From Methylophaga marina (GTDB taxonomy: Bacteria > Pseudomonadota > Gammaproteobacteria > Nitrosococcales > Methylophagaceae), in assembly GCF_030296755.1 (NCBI RefSeq), contig NZ_AP027741.1:2781001-2845000 (forward strand): a stretch of DNA of 64,000 bases. Direction: 5' to 3'. The notes beneath the pieces were generated by a model. It saw only the letters and a list, made by a program, of their open reading frames with translations, did not search any database and was not told the origin of the DNA. Shown here piece by piece: positions 52,846 through 63,002 of this stretch; the first letter of the stretch is position 1; the number at the start of each line of letters is the position of its first letter. The position numbers and the translations under genes were made by a program.

Positions 52846-53451
52846 TCAGGTCCATTGTTCTCGCAGTGATTCACGATGAATTTTTAACCATTGAATAGCG
52901 ATGATAGGTATCGCAGACTGAATACGGCTAGTTTCAACCAGCTTATAAGCCTCCTCGAATTTCACAACACTAACCGCAATATCCTCATCCTCTTCGGCAA
53001 GACCATGAACGCCACCCACCTCAGAGGTGTCTACTTTGCCACAGAATAAGGTCAGACATTCTGATGTACCACCGGGAGAGGTATAGAAAGCATTAATTTT
53101 CATCAGCTCCATCACTTCACAGCCAGCTTCTTCATGAGCTTCTCGGATAGCGACGTCTTCTGGTGTTTCATTTTCTTCAACTGCACCAGCGACAATCTCA
53201 AGTAACCAGGCTTCTTCCTGCTGTTTTGTCAGAATGGCTCCGGCGCGGAACTGTTCAATAATCACCACTTCATCACGATAAGGATCATAAAGCAGCACTG
53301 CAATACAGTCGCCCCGATGGAAAACTTCTCGATCAACAACCTGGCTCCAACCACCATGATAAAGCGTATGTTGGAGTGTGTATTTCTTTACGCTAAAAAA
53401 GCCTTTGTATACGGTTTTCTGATTGAGTACTTTAAACGACTTTTTAGTCAT
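52846..53451 (-). CDS. nudF: ADP-ribose pyrophosphatase NudF
   Basis: Cleaves ADP-ribose to AMP and ribose 5-phosphate. The 201-residue NUDIX protein has the box GAVEENETPEDVAIREAHEEAG (split: begins near residue 95), FRAGA upstream near 70 and YTSPGGTSE near 128, all typical of NudF. It follows the DUF3108 gene on the same strand with an 8-base overlap. Confidence 0.93.
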   Translation of the reverse strand: MTKKSFKVLNQKTVYKGFFSVKKYTLQHTLYHGGWSQVVDREVFHRGDCIAVLLYDPYRDEVVIIEQFRAGAILTKQQEEAWLLEIVAGAVEENETPEDVAIREAHEEAGCEVMELMKINAFYTSPGGTSECLTLFCGKVDTSEVGGVHGLAEEDEDIAVSVVKFEEAYKLVETSRIQSAIPIIAIQWLKIHRESLREQWT

Positions 53452-54208
53452 GTGAGTCTATTGTGGATGTGTTGTTGTGATGGATAAATGCCTGCTCATA
53501 GTCCATGCCCTTGAGTCGGCGAAGGACAGCAGTGAAAGTTGTCCCATCTTCTATGTGTTCAAGTTTTACAGGTAAATATGCAAGGGAAGGGGCACACCAG
53601 AGTGTGGTTTCACGTTCATTGTCCTTGTCACGATGGCGAGTGAGCTTTACGGCATCAATTTCACCCATGGGAGTTTTGATGCGTTCCTCACCCAATATGC
53701 GTATTTGATAGGTTTTCAGTTTGCCACCATCAGCAATACGATAAGTAATTTGATCACCTTTATGTTTGATTAAATCGCGCATCAAGCTGATTTGGTAGAC
53801 CAGTTTATCAAGTGTGTTAGGTTCGATATCCAATTGCCACGGATGTTCTCTATCATCAATCTGGGCTGTCATATCCAGCCAGTTAAATTTCATTTCCAGC
53901 CGTTTTTCTTTTTTACCACCTGTTCGAAGGTAGCGATAAAATTGAGGTTGTACCACGTTGTCTTTTAATCTCCACAAACTGGTTTCTTCAATAATGTCCG
54001 GTTTGAAGAAGGAAAATACGCCTTTGGCCTGCGAGATAGAAGTAAAGTGTCTGAGACCCGTCTGGTCAGTTTCAAGGGTACGCTTTAATTCTCCCGCTTG
54101 AATCCCATTTAATTTGACGGCGTAATTAGCTGAAAAGTCAGGTATATCTGCCGCCAAAGACACTTCTGAGGCAATGAGCAGCAAAAAAACACTGAACAAT
54201 GTACGCAT
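53444..54208 (-). CDS. DUF3108 periplasmic protein
   Basis: A 254-residue exported protein with a signal peptide (about residues 1-19, cleavage after SLA) followed by a beta-rich DUF3108 domain (DFSANYAVKLNGIQAGELKR near 24, LVYQISLMRDL near 133, TPMGEIDAVKLTRHR near 178, LWCAPSLAYLPVKLEH near 205). The family is found in many proteobacteria next to purN, as here, but its function is unknown. Spacing to purN is 2 bases. Confidence 0.85.
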   Translation of the reverse strand: MRTLFSVFLLLIASEVSLAADIPDFSANYAVKLNGIQAGELKRTLETDQTGLRHFTSISQAKGVFSFFKPDIIEETSLWRLKDNVVQPQFYRYLRTGGKKEKRLEMKFNWLDMTAQIDDREHPWQLDIEPNTLDKLVYQISLMRDLIKHKGDQITYRIADGGKLKTYQIRILGEERIKTPMGEIDAVKLTRHRDKDNERETTLWCAPSLAYLPVKLEHIEDGTTFTAVLRRLKGMDYEQAFIHHNNTSTIDSHD

Positions 54209-54210
54209 GA

Positions 54211-54804
54211 TTAGTCCTGTTTAGAGTTCACCAGTTTTTGTATGGCAGCAGGATAGAGCTGATGTTCCTGGTCGAGCACTCTTGCGGCAAGACTTTCAGC
54301 AGAATCATCAGCCAGGATATTCACTTTTGCCTGCATAATCACGGGCCCATCGTCCAGTTCAGCTGTAACGAAATGAACACTGGCGCCATGTTCTTTTTCG
54401 CCAGCATCAATAGCACGCTGATGTGTATTGAGTCCTTTGAACTTGGGTAGCAGGGAGGGGTGAATATTAATCAATTTATTGCGATAGTGTTCAACAAATC
54501 CTGAGGTGAGAATACGCATAAACCCAGCTAAAATGACAAAGTCAGGTTTATAGTCATCAATACGTTCAGCTAAAGCTTTATCAAAACTGTCTCTGTCTGA
54601 AAAGGTTTTGTGATCGACCACTGCCGTGGCGATAGACTGAGCTTTAGCATAGTCAAGCCCCGCAGCATCAGGACGGTTGCTGATGACCGCACTGACGGTC
54701 GCATCGATCTGTTGAGCATCAATGGCTTCAATTATCGAGCGCATATTGCTACCGCGGCCGGAGATTAAAATCACCAGCCGCGTTTTGTTTTCGTTGCTCA
54801 TCAT
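54211..54804 (-). CDS. purN: Phosphoribosylglycinamide formyltransferase
   Basis: Third step of purine synthesis, formylating GAR with 10-formyl-THF. The 197-residue protein has ILISGRGSNMRSIIEA at about residues 12-27, GFMRILTSGFVEHYRNKLINIHPSLLPKF (split; catalytic HPSLLP near 112) and GASVHFVTAELDDGPVI near 140 with catalytic Asp. Two adjacent ATGs are possible at 54804 and 54801. It follows purM by 2 bases. Confidence 0.96.
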   Translation of the reverse strand: MMSNENKTRLVILISGRGSNMRSIIEAIDAQQIDATVSAVISNRPDAAGLDYAKAQSIATAVVDHKTFSDRDSFDKALAERIDDYKPDFVILAGFMRILTSGFVEHYRNKLINIHPSLLPKFKGLNTHQRAIDAGEKEHGASVHFVTAELDDGPVIMQAKVNILADDSAESLAARVLDQEHQLYPAAIQKLVNSKQD

Positions 54805-54806
54805 CG

Positions 54807-55862
54807 TTATTGGATATCGACTATTTCGTCAGCTGCATTGGCTGTTTCAATTTGACCGATTAAACTTGCTTGTTCGCCAGCACTATTCAGTACGGCTAAA
54901 GCTTCAGATACATCATTCTCTGCAACCACGATTACCATACCTATCCCGTTGTTAAATGTGCGATACATTTCTTTATCAGTGACATTGCCATTGTCTTGAA
55001 GCCAATCAAATACAGCAGGACGTTGCCAGCTGCCAGAGTCAATGACGGCTTTCACACCTTCAGGGAGAACACGTGGAATATTCTCCAGCAGGCCGCCACC
55101 AGTGATGTGTGATAAAGCATGAATACTGACTTTCTCGTTAAGCTGTAAAAGTGATTTAACGTAGATTTTGGTAGGGGCCAATAACTTCTCCCCCAAAGTA
55201 GCACCATCAAATTCAGTTTTTAATGATTGACCGCTACGTTCAAGAATTTTACGGATGAGTGAGTAACCATTTGAATGAGGGCCTGATGCAGCAAGACCTA
55301 TTAACTTATCACCAGCGGCCACTTTTGAGCCATCTATGACCGCTTCTTTTTCCACTACACCTACACAGAAACCCGCAAGATCATAATCACCTTCTTCATA
55401 CATGCTTGGCATTTCAGCGGTTTCACCACCTACTAAGGCAGCACCCGCTTGCAGACAGCCTTCTGCAATGCCTGATACGACAGATTCAGCTATGTCTACG
55501 TCCAGTTTGCCGGTGGCATAATAATCGAGAAAGAATAAGGGCTCGGCACCTAATACGGCGATATCGTTGACACACATAGCGACTAAGTCGATACCGATGG
55601 TGTTGTGGATACCAGACTCAATCGCCAAGCGTAATTTAGTGCCGACACCATCCGTACCGGAAACTAAAACAGGCTGTTTGTATTTATCGACGGGTAGTTC
55701 AAAAAGACTGCCGAAACCACCTAAACCTGCCATGACGCCAGGTCGACGGGTTTTTGCTGCGTGGGGTTTAATGCGATCGACTAAGGCGTTACCAGCTTCG
55801 ATATCAACGCCAGCATCACGATAACTAAGAGAGGTGCGAGAAGAGTCCACACTGTCGGTCAT
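54807..55862 (-). CDS. purM: Phosphoribosylformylglycinamidine cyclo-ligase
   Basis: Closes the imidazole ring to make AIR, which also feeds ThiC. The 351-residue protein has [21 protein letters not shown] near residue 13, [10 protein letters not shown] near 47, [11 protein letters not shown] near 67 and [16 protein letters not shown] near 240. Length is normal. It diverges from the DUF2066 gene across a 59-base gap, a conserved gammaproteobacterial arrangement. Confidence 0.97.
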   Translation of the reverse strand: MTDSVDSSRTSLSYRDAGVDIEAGNALVDRIKPHAAKTRRPGVMAGLGGFGSLFELPVDKYKQPVLVSGTDGVGTKLRLAIESGIHNTIGIDLVAMCVNDIAVLGAEPLFFLDYYATGKLDVDIAESVVSGIAEGCLQAGAALVGGETAEMPSMYEEGDYDLAGFCVGVVEKEAVIDGSKVAAGDKLIGLAASGPHSNGYSLIRKILERSGQSLKTEFDGATLGEKLLAPTKIYVKSLLQLNEKVSIHALSHITGGGLLENIPRVLPEGVKAVIDSGSWQRPAVFDWLQDNGNVTDKEMYRTFNNGIGMVIVVAENDVSEALAVLNSAGEQASLIGQIETANAADEIVDIQ

Positions 55863-55921
55863 AATGTATTCCTGAAAATGTTGTGCATCACATGCTTAAA
55901 ACAGCGTGTTAGAATACCACA

Positions 55922-56983
55922 ATGCACCGATTATTTTATGCCCTTATTTTGTTGTTTTTCAGTTTCAGTAGCCATGCTGCTGAGGTGGATGATCTTTATC
56001 AGGCAACCGCTCCTGTCTCCACGCAACAACAAAAGGAACGCGACGAACTCGCACCGGAATTACTCAAGCAAGTCCTCATCAAAGTCGTCGGAAATCAATC
56101 CAAAGTTAGCGAAGCTAATATTGCTCCAGTATTGGCCAATGCACAGCAACTCGTAGAACGCTATGAATACATACGCAACAATATTGAAGCAGCCGATTTA
56201 ACTCAGCCGGATCAGCTTTCATTGCGATTGAGTTTTGATAAAAATGCCGTTAATGATGTTATTCAGAAGCTCGGTATGCCACGCTGGGGGAAAGTCAGAC
56301 CTGACGTACTGGTATGGTTGGCCACCGATATTGAGGGTGAGCAAACCTTACAGGGTTTAGAAAATATTCCACAGTTTATCTTCAAATCTTTACAACAGGC
56401 AGCACAAGCGCGTGGATTGCCCATTCTTATGCCATTGATGGATTTGCAGGATCAATCTGCTCTGAGCGTTGAGGACATCTCGTCTATGAATGACGAGGCA
56501 ATTCAAGCCGCCTCTGAACGTTACAGAGCGGATGAAATTCTGATTATCAATATGTCGGTCAGTAACGATACTGCAAAAATCACCTGGCAATCGGGTACTG
56601 ATGAGTCGTCTCAACGCTGGCGCTCTGAAGGTTTAGTGGATGCTTCAATTAGTAAAGGCTTGGGTGTGTTGGTGGATACACTGGCAACAGAATATGCCCA
56701 ACATAGTTTGCCTACTGATACAGGTAACACCTTTCCCATACAGATTGATGAGGTAAATAATTACGGCGACTTTTCAAAAGTCATGGCTTACCTGAATCAA
56801 ATCGATAGCATAGAAAATATTCGTGTTAACAATCTTGGCGACAATATTCTCGACTTAGATATCCGTTACAGTGGTGATCCAGACGTATTGAACCGCATTC
56901 TGTCTGTTGGCGGACTGTTAACTGAGCTGACGTCAGCAGAGCAGGCCACGACAGATAAAAAATATTATCGGTTAACCCCTTGA
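55922..56983 (+). CDS. DUF2066 periplasmic protein
   Basis: A 353-residue exported protein with a signal peptide (about residues 1-19, cleavage after SHA). The DUF2066 domain includes LYQATAPVS, LLKQVLIKVVGNQSK near 46 and WGKVRPDVLVWLA near 118. It regularly stands between purM and hda in gammaproteobacteria, as here. Its function is not established. The last bases overlap the next gene's TTG start. Confidence 0.85.
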   Translation: MHRLFYALILLFFSFSSHAAEVDDLYQATAPVSTQQQKERDELAPELLKQVLIKVVGNQSKVSEANIAPVLANAQQLVERYEYIRNNIEAADLTQPDQLSLRLSFDKNAVNDVIQKLGMPRWGKVRPDVLVWLATDIEGEQTLQGLENIPQFIFKSLQQAAQARGLPILMPLMDLQDQSALSVEDISSMNDEAIQAASERYRADEILIINMSVSNDTAKITWQSGTDESSQRWRSEGLVDASISKGLGVLVDTLATEYAQHSLPTDTGNTFPIQIDEVNNYGDFSKVMAYLNQIDSIENIRVNNLGDNILDLDIRYSGDPDVLNRILSVGGLLTELTSAEQATTDKKYYRLTP

Positions 56984-57534
56984 GCTTACGTGACATTCCT
57001 AATCTGATATCAATATTACGGATTTTACTGGTGATTCCTGTGGTATGGGCACTGGTGGATGAACGGTATGCGCTGGCACTGATTTTATCTGCTGTTGCGG
57101 GTATTTCAGATGGTATTGATGGGTTTCTGGCAAAACATTTTCACTGGCAGTCTCGATTAGGTTCTATTTTAGACCCAATAGCGGACAAACTCCTTTTAGT
57201 GGCAAGCTTTGCCACATTAGCCTGGATGGATCTGCTGCCATTGTGGCTGTTATGGTTGGTGTTGGCTCGTGACGTGATTATCGTTTCTGGTGGCTTGGCA
57301 TATCACTACTTCATCGGTGAGTTTGAATTGCTGCCCGTGTGGAGCAGTAAGATCAATACCGCTTTGCAAATCATATTGGTGCTATTGGTCATTATTTCGC
57401 AACAGTGGTTTGCTGAACTAACACTTCTTATCAGCATTGGCGTGTGGGCCGTGGTAGTGAGTGTGATTTTTAGCGGTCTTGAATATATTCTTACCTGGGG
57501 AAATAAGGCATGGAAGCAGAAAGCAAACCATTAA
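56980..57534 (+). CDS. CDP-alcohol phosphatidyltransferase (PgsA-like)
   Basis: A 184-residue membrane enzyme of phospholipid synthesis, probably making phosphatidylglycerol phosphate. The active-site motif is present in slightly altered form (DGFLAK then eight residues, G, SIL, D, PIA, D; Lys replaces the usual Arg after Ala). About five membrane helices are seen. It starts at TTG, whose bases overlap the DUF2066 stop. A standard pgsA may exist elsewhere, so the substrate is uncertain. Confidence 0.8.
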   Translation: MSLRDIPNLISILRILLVIPVVWALVDERYALALILSAVAGISDGIDGFLAKHFHWQSRLGSILDPIADKLLLVASFATLAWMDLLPLWLLWLVLARDVIIVSGGLAYHYFIGEFELLPVWSSKINTALQIILVLLVIISQQWFAELTLLISIGVWAVVVSVIFSGLEYILTWGNKAWKQKANH

Positions 57535-58580
57535 TGAGTGATGCCAACAAATTTTTGTTAGTGGTGTTGTTCATTATCGCAGGTTGGTTACTCTTTGAAC
57601 TTTCTCCTGTGTTGATGCCCTTTTTTATTGCGACACTTTTTGCCTATCTGGGGGATCCCCTGGTAGATAAATTAGAAAGTTGGAAATTATCCAGAACCAT
57701 GTCTGTCAGCCTGGTGTTTGCTGCTATTTTTATTGTCGTGGCCTTAATGTTGTTGGTGATGCTGCCTCTATTAAGTGCTCAGATAGCAAAATTGTTTACT
57801 AACCTGCCTGATTATTTAACTCAGACGCAAAGGCTCATCGAACCATGGTTGAACTCTGTGGGTTTACCTACGGATGTATTCAATTTCCAAACGGTGAAGC
57901 AGGCGCTCAGTCAATATTGGTCTGAAGTTGGGCAGGTCGCGGGAGGTATTTTTAGCTACATGACTCGCTCCGGTATGGTATTGGTTCAGTGGTTGGGTAA
58001 TTTAGTACTAATTCCTGTGCTCACTTTTTATCTCTTACGTGACTGGGACATTTTAGTAGCTAGGTTCAGAGAGTTACTACCACGACGTTATGCTGAGACC
58101 TTTATTGAGATGTCATTACAATGTGATGATATGTTAGCCGGCTTTATGCGCGGCCAACTTATGGTGATGTTTTCACTTGCGGTGATATACACGCTGGGTC
58201 TTACTCTCATCGGTTTGGAGTTAGCTTTATTGCTTGGTGTGATTGCCGGTCTGGTGAGCTTCGTGCCATATCTAGGGCTGATTGTCGGAATTTTATTGGC
58301 GGGTTTGGCCGCATTTTTTCAATTTGGTGAATGGTTACCAGTATTGCAAGTGGCTATTGTGTTTGCTGTTGCACAGGCGATAGAGGGCATGGTGCTGACC
58401 CCACGCTTTGTTGGTGAACGTATCGGTTTGCATCCTGTGGCTGTAATCTTTGCCGTGTTGGCCGGTGGTCAGTTGTTTGGTTTTACCGGTGTCTTACTCG
58501 CTTTACCCGCAGCAGCTGTGGCGATGGTGTTATTACGCTATGCACATCAACGCTATATTGATAGCCATTTATATTCCTAA
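57510..58580 (+). CDS. AI-2E family transporter (PerM-like), second copy
   Basis: A 356-residue membrane protein of the same family as the one at 2400. It has LVVLFIIAGWLLFELSPVLMPFF in the first helices, LVLIPVLTFYLLRDWD near residue 168, PYLGLIVGILLAGLAAFF near 250 and the late GLHPVAVIFAVLAGGQLFG that marks the family. The ATG at 57510 lies inside the preceding gene with GGGGA about 8 bases upstream; an ATG at 57534 would also work and shortens it by 8 residues. The PerM-like protein directly before hda is a common arrangement. Confidence 0.88.
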   Translation: MEAESKPLMSDANKFLLVVLFIIAGWLLFELSPVLMPFFIATLFAYLGDPLVDKLESWKLSRTMSVSLVFAAIFIVVALMLLVMLPLLSAQIAKLFTNLPDYLTQTQRLIEPWLNSVGLPTDVFNFQTVKQALSQYWSEVGQVAGGIFSYMTRSGMVLVQWLGNLVLIPVLTFYLLRDWDILVARFRELLPRRYAETFIEMSLQCDDMLAGFMRGQLMVMFSLAVIYTLGLTLIGLELALLLGVIAGLVSFVPYLGLIVGILLAGLAAFFQFGEWLPVLQVAIVFAVAQAIEGMVLTPRFVGERIGLHPVAVIFAVLAGGQLFGFTGVLLALPAAAVAMVLLRYAHQRYIDSHLYS

Positions 58581-58595
58581 GTCTTAGTCGAGTTT

Positions 58596-59300
58596 ATGTC
58601 ATTAGCTGAAACACAATTAACGCTACGCTTGTCTCCACAGGAGATTTACAGGCTAGATAACTTCTTGTTTGCCAAGCAAGAAACCAAACATGCCTTGCAG
58701 ACGTTTTGTCAGCTAGAAGAGCTGGATTTCTTATACCTGGCAGGTGAAAGTGGTACGGGAAAAACGCATCTGTTGATTGCTTGTGCTGAGTCCGTTCAGC
58801 AAATGGGAAAAAGGGTGATATATCTGTCCCTATCTGAGCTGGTGAAGACGGCAGAGCCTGCTGCCTTGCAGGCTATTGAGCAGGCTGATCTACTCTGCTT
58901 GGATGATGTTGATGCTATCGCTGGTTTGCCTGAGTGGGAAGAGGCGGTTTTCCATTGTTTTAATCGATTACATGATGCGAAAGGGCATTTGTTAGTGTCT
59001 GCACAACAGACGCCAGCGAATAGTTCAATTGACTTACCGGATTTGCGCTCGAGATTAGCGACAGGGCTTGTGTATCAACTGGTAATGATGACAGATGAAC
59101 AAAAACAGCAAGCGCTTATTTTACAGGCGCAATCTCGTGGGTTAATGCTGACAACGGATGTTGCCCAATATTTACTCCGTCATTATGGGCGTGATATGCC
59201 CGCTCTTATGGCGGTTTTACAAGAGTTAGATAAAGCATCATTACAAGCAAAACGGAAGCTGACTATTCCATTTATTCGACAAGTTTTGGCGAATGGCTAG
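58596..59300 (+). CDS. hda: DnaA inactivator Hda
   Basis: With the loaded DNA clamp, Hda speeds ATP hydrolysis by DnaA and so prevents re-initiation of replication. The 234-residue AAA+ protein has an N-terminal clamp-binding stretch (TQLTLRLSP), Walker A LAGESGTGKTHLL near residue 51, Walker B LLCLDDVDAI near 99 and the arginine-finger region DLRSRLATGLVYQL near 150. Length is normal. It overlaps the next gene by 8 bases. Confidence 0.95.
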   Translation: MSLAETQLTLRLSPQEIYRLDNFLFAKQETKHALQTFCQLEELDFLYLAGESGTGKTHLLIACAESVQQMGKRVIYLSLSELVKTAEPAALQAIEQADLLCLDDVDAIAGLPEWEEAVFHCFNRLHDAKGHLLVSAQQTPANSSIDLPDLRSRLATGLVYQLVMMTDEQKQQALILQAQSRGLMLTTDVAQYLLRHYGRDMPALMAVLQELDKASLQAKRKLTIPFIRQVLANG

Positions 59301-60225
59301 GCAAACACTGACGTTAATTCTTACTGAATTCTCGGCCATTGTCGCCAATCCAATAAATCAATCTCTTTTACCTCAGTCGTTAAGAAAACTGATAAAAAGA
59401 GGCCAATTTATCGCGTCTGAAGATAAATTGATGCAGCTCTTAATAGCATTGTTTTCAAAAGAAACAATGCGTTGTGATGACTTTCCAATGGCCAGCTTAA
59501 GAGGTGGAACAGCGTTCAGTCTCTGTGTGGATCCATGTTATTTGCAAGCTGATAGAGATCAGCTGTTATTATTTCATCGAGGCTTAACGCTTAAGCCAGC
59601 TGAAGCTGAGCAACTTATTGATACTATTGCCTATCTCTTTGATGATTTAGGTGGTTCTCTGACTATGCATTCCCCCAATCAATGGTTACTGATGATGCCT
59701 ATCAAGCCAGATGTTGAATTTATGGGTCTTGATAGGGTGGATCATCATGCGGTGGCTGAGTTTTTACCTCGGGGTGCTGATGCTGGGTTATGGATCCGTT
59801 TATGGAATGAGATTCAGATGGCGCTATTTGATTGTCCGGTGAATCAAACCAGAGAAGCTGAAGGCAAAGTGCCGATCAATAGTGTCTGGTTCTGGGGGAA
59901 GGGTGCCATGCCTACTGAATGGCAGGCTTGGTCACATGTGTCTGGTCAGGATGAAATACTGGCGTCTTTAAGTGACCATAGTGGTTCGACATGGCGAGAT
60001 GATATTCATGGTTTTTCTGATATTCAGGCAAATCAGGCGCTTCATCTCGTGAACTTTGATTCAGATAAAGATTGGGCTTCGCAATTGGAAGCACTTGATA
60101 AAAATTGGTTTACACCTATCTATAAAGCATTGAAACGTTTTCAACTCGATAGCATCAATATTATTATTCCGGGCTGGGGACATTACCAGTTAACCGCTGC
60201 ATCTGTCTGGAAAATCTGGTTATGA
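59293..60225 (+). CDS. RpfE-like conserved protein
   Basis: A 310-residue cytoplasmic protein resembling the RpfE / COG4255 group, which is found next to recJ in Xanthomonas and other proteobacteria. Diagnostic-looking segments are FCVDP-like SLCVDPCYLQADRDQL near residue 75 and INSVWFWGKGAMP near 194. Some databases label the family as phosphoglycerate-mutase-like, but no activity is proven. It sits between hda and recJ, overlapping both (8 and 4 bases), so all three are probably cotranscribed. Confidence 0.6.
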   Translation: MARQTLTLILTEFSAIVANPINQSLLPQSLRKLIKRGQFIASEDKLMQLLIALFSKETMRCDDFPMASLRGGTAFSLCVDPCYLQADRDQLLLFHRGLTLKPAEAEQLIDTIAYLFDDLGGSLTMHSPNQWLLMMPIKPDVEFMGLDRVDHHAVAEFLPRGADAGLWIRLWNEIQMALFDCPVNQTREAEGKVPINSVWFWGKGAMPTEWQAWSHVSGQDEILASLSDHSGSTWRDDIHGFSDIQANQALHLVNFDSDKDWASQLEALDKNWFTPIYKALKRFQLDSINIIIPGWGHYQLTAASVWKIWL

Positions 60226-61976
60226 GTGTATTGCCTGACATTGTTGCGCGGTCTCATGATGGCTGGGAAAAGCTCCCTGAAACATGGCCAGACAGTTTGC
60301 GAAAAATCATGGCCGCACGCGGGATTACTGATGTGAAGCAGTTATATTTTGAACTGGCTGACTTACCTAGGCCAGAACAACTGCTTGGTATGCAGGCGGC
60401 GGTTGAATTATTAGCAACGGCGTTAAAAGAACAATGGAAAGTCACGATTGTGGCTGACTTTGATAGTGACGGTGCCACTAGCTGTGCTTTGGCGATACGT
60501 GGTTTACAGTCAATGGGGTTGAAACAGATTCATTATATCGTCCCTAATCGCTTTATCCATGGTTACGGGCTGACGCCGGCTTTACTTGATGATATTCCAG
60601 CGCTGGAACAGCCTGACTTACTTGTCACTGTCGATAATGGCATCGCATCCATATCAGGGGTAAAAGCGGCGCATCAACGTGGCATGAGAGTGTTGGTGAC
60701 TGATCATCATCTTGCCGGTGAGACATTACCGGAAGCCGATGCCATTGTGAATCCTAATCAAGCAGATGATCCATTCCCTTATAAAAACCTGGCTGGTGTG
60801 GGTGTCTGTTTCTATGTGTTACTAGGACTAAGGCAGCATTTACGAACAATAGGCTGGTTTGAACAGGCGTCTGTGCCTGAACCCAAAGTGGGGGATTGGC
60901 TCGATCTTGTCGCCTTGGGGACAGTTGCGGATGTGGTCCCACTGGATAAATTAAATCGCACCTTGGTCAATCATGGATTGCAGCGGATTCGGCGGGGGAG
61001 AGCCTGTACCGGAATACAAGCACTGATTCAAATCGCCGGTCGTGAAAGAGAAAAACTGGTCTCTTCAGATTTAGGATTTAGTATAGCGCCCAGATTGAAC
61101 GCGGCTGGACGTATGGAAGATATGGGCCTCGGCATTAATTTATTGCTGACAGAGGATGTTCAGCAGGCACTGAATATCGCCACACAGCTGGACAGTATTA
61201 ATCTGGAAAGGCGCGCTGTTGAGCAAACAATGCAAGTAGATGCATTGAAGATGCTGGAACAGATTGATATTGAAGAAAATACCTTAAGGACCGGCTATTG
61301 CTTATTTGATGAAGACTGGCATCAAGGCGTGATTGGTCTTTTAGCCTCTCGCATTAAAGAAAAAACCTATCGTCCGGTGATTGCTTTCGCGCCTGGGAAT
61401 GACGATGAAGTCAAAGGATCGGCCCGTTCTATTCCTGGCATACATATTCGAGATGTCCTAGCTCGTGTAGCAGCCAAACATCCTGAACTGTTAGAGCGCT
61501 TTGGTGGGCATGCCATGGCAGCAGGTTTAACAATAAAGAAAGGGGATTTAGCCCAGTTTAATCAGGCTTTTGAATCTGCACTCAATGAAATGGTGTCATC
61601 CGAGACATATTTGCAGCAGTTACCTTCAGATGGTGAACTAAGTGAAGCAGACTGCCAATTATCTTTTGCTGAGCTATTAACAGAAGCCGCACCATGGGGA
61701 CAGGGATTCGAAGAACCCAGATTTCATGGCGTGTTTAAAGTAAGTCATTTTCGTCTGGTAGGGCAGCAGCAGAACCATCTAAGATTGCAACTTGAGATGA
61801 ATGGGAACAGGCAAATCAATGCCATGGCATTTGGTCAGGATAAACCGAGCTGGTTAGCTGAAAACAGTTTAGTATTAGTCCGTTATAAAATAGCTGTGAA
61901 TGAATTTCGAGGCCAAAAATCCTTGCAGTTCCTGGTTGATGAATTAATGCCAGCGAATACAGATACACATAACTGA
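60222..61976 (+). CDS. recJ: Single-stranded-DNA-specific exonuclease RecJ
   Basis: A 5'-3' exonuclease of the DHH family acting in recombination and mismatch repair. The 584-residue protein has VADFDSDGATSCALAI near residue 77, LVTVDNGIAS near 131, the DHH motif in VTDHHLAGE near 157, and DHHA1-domain KGSARSIPGIHIRDVL and FGGHAMAAGLTI near 395-430. Length is normal. It overlaps the RpfE-like gene by 4 bases. Confidence 0.96.
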   Translation: MSVLPDIVARSHDGWEKLPETWPDSLRKIMAARGITDVKQLYFELADLPRPEQLLGMQAAVELLATALKEQWKVTIVADFDSDGATSCALAIRGLQSMGLKQIHYIVPNRFIHGYGLTPALLDDIPALEQPDLLVTVDNGIASISGVKAAHQRGMRVLVTDHHLAGETLPEADAIVNPNQADDPFPYKNLAGVGVCFYVLLGLRQHLRTIGWFEQASVPEPKVGDWLDLVALGTVADVVPLDKLNRTLVNHGLQRIRRGRACTGIQALIQIAGREREKLVSSDLGFSIAPRLNAAGRMEDMGLGINLLLTEDVQQALNIATQLDSINLERRAVEQTMQVDALKMLEQIDIEENTLRTGYCLFDEDWHQGVIGLLASRIKEKTYRPVIAFAPGNDDEVKGSARSIPGIHIRDVLARVAAKHPELLERFGGHAMAAGLTIKKGDLAQFNQAFESALNEMVSSETYLQQLPSDGELSEADCQLSFAELLTEAAPWGQGFEEPRFHGVFKVSHFRLVGQQQNHLRLQLEMNGNRQINAMAFGQDKPSWLAENSLVLVRYKIAVNEFRGQKSLQFLVDELMPANTDTHN

Positions 61977-62003
61977 CCATCAGTCATATTAGGTAGATAA
62001 GCC

Positions 62004-63002
62004 ATGCCCACTCATCAAATTGCTGTGTTTAGTGCCAAGTCATACGATGAACGCTTTTTATTAAAAGCGACTGTGCCTACGATTGAGTTTATCTGTCATG
62101 AAGTCACACTCAACCCATCAACCGCGGTGATGGCACAAGGTTATGAGATTGTCAGTGCCTTTGTGAATGATGATTTAAGCCGGGAAACCCTTCATATCTT
62201 AGCGGCAGGTGGCACACGACTGATTGCTTTGCGCTGTGCTGGTTATAATCAGGTCGATCTCAGAGCTGCTAAAGAATTAGGGTTGAGTGTGGTCAACGTT
62301 CCTGCCTACTCACCTTATGCAGTTGCTGAACATACTATTGCACTGATGCTGTCATTGAGCCGGAAAATTCCTCGTGCCTATAATCGTGTGCGTGATGGTA
62401 ATTTCTCTCTGGATGGTTTACTTGGCTTTGATTTTTACCAGAAAAAAGTTGGGATCGTTGGCGGTGGCAAAATTGGTTTATTAGTCGCAGAGAGGATGCA
62501 GGCATTTGGTTGTGAGGTGATGGTTTATGAACCTATTAATTCGCAACACTGTATTAAACAAGGCTTCCAAACGTCCGATTTAACCACACTTGTGAAACAA
62601 TCAGATATTATCAGCCTGCATTGTCCGTTAACCAGTGACACTCGTTACATGATTAATCATGACAGCATTGCCAATATGAAAGCGGGTGTCATGTTAATTA
62701 ACACCAGTCGCGGTGCGTTAATGGATACCCGGGCTGTGTTAGATGGGCTGAAATCTCAACAAATTGGCTATCTTGGTATTGATGTGTATGAACAAGAAGG
62801 TAGTTTGTTTTTTGAAGACCATTCACTGGATATTATTCAAGATGACTTGTTTCAACGCTTGTTAACCTTTCCAAACGTGTTAGTGACGGGTCATCAAGGC
62901 TATTTCACACAGGAAGCCGTTCAACATATTGCCGAAACGACAGTGACGAATGTGTTGGCTTATCTCAATGGTGAACGTTTACAAAATAGAGTAGGCGTGT
63001 GA
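62004..63002 (+). CDS. ldhA: D-lactate dehydrogenase / 2-hydroxyacid dehydrogenase
   Basis: An NAD-dependent D-2-hydroxyacid dehydrogenase of 332 residues, closest in look to fermentative D-lactate dehydrogenase LdhA. It has IALRCAGYNQVDLRAAKELG near residue 74, PAYSPYAVAEHTIALMLSLSR near 98, the NAD motif VGIVGGGKIGLLVAERM near 150, catalytic Arg in NTSRGALMDTRA near 234, and the His in VLVTGHQGYFTQEA near 295. Converting pyruvate to lactate in a presumably aerobic cell would suit low-oxygen periods. It overlaps dinG by 4 bases. Confidence 0.88.
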   Translation: MPTHQIAVFSAKSYDERFLLKATVPTIEFICHEVTLNPSTAVMAQGYEIVSAFVNDDLSRETLHILAAGGTRLIALRCAGYNQVDLRAAKELGLSVVNVPAYSPYAVAEHTIALMLSLSRKIPRAYNRVRDGNFSLDGLLGFDFYQKKVGIVGGGKIGLLVAERMQAFGCEVMVYEPINSQHCIKQGFQTSDLTTLVKQSDIISLHCPLTSDTRYMINHDSIANMKAGVMLINTSRGALMDTRAVLDGLKSQQIGYLGIDVYEQEGSLFFEDHSLDIIQDDLFQRLLTFPNVLVTGHQGYFTQEAVQHIAETTVTNVLAYLNGERLQNRVGV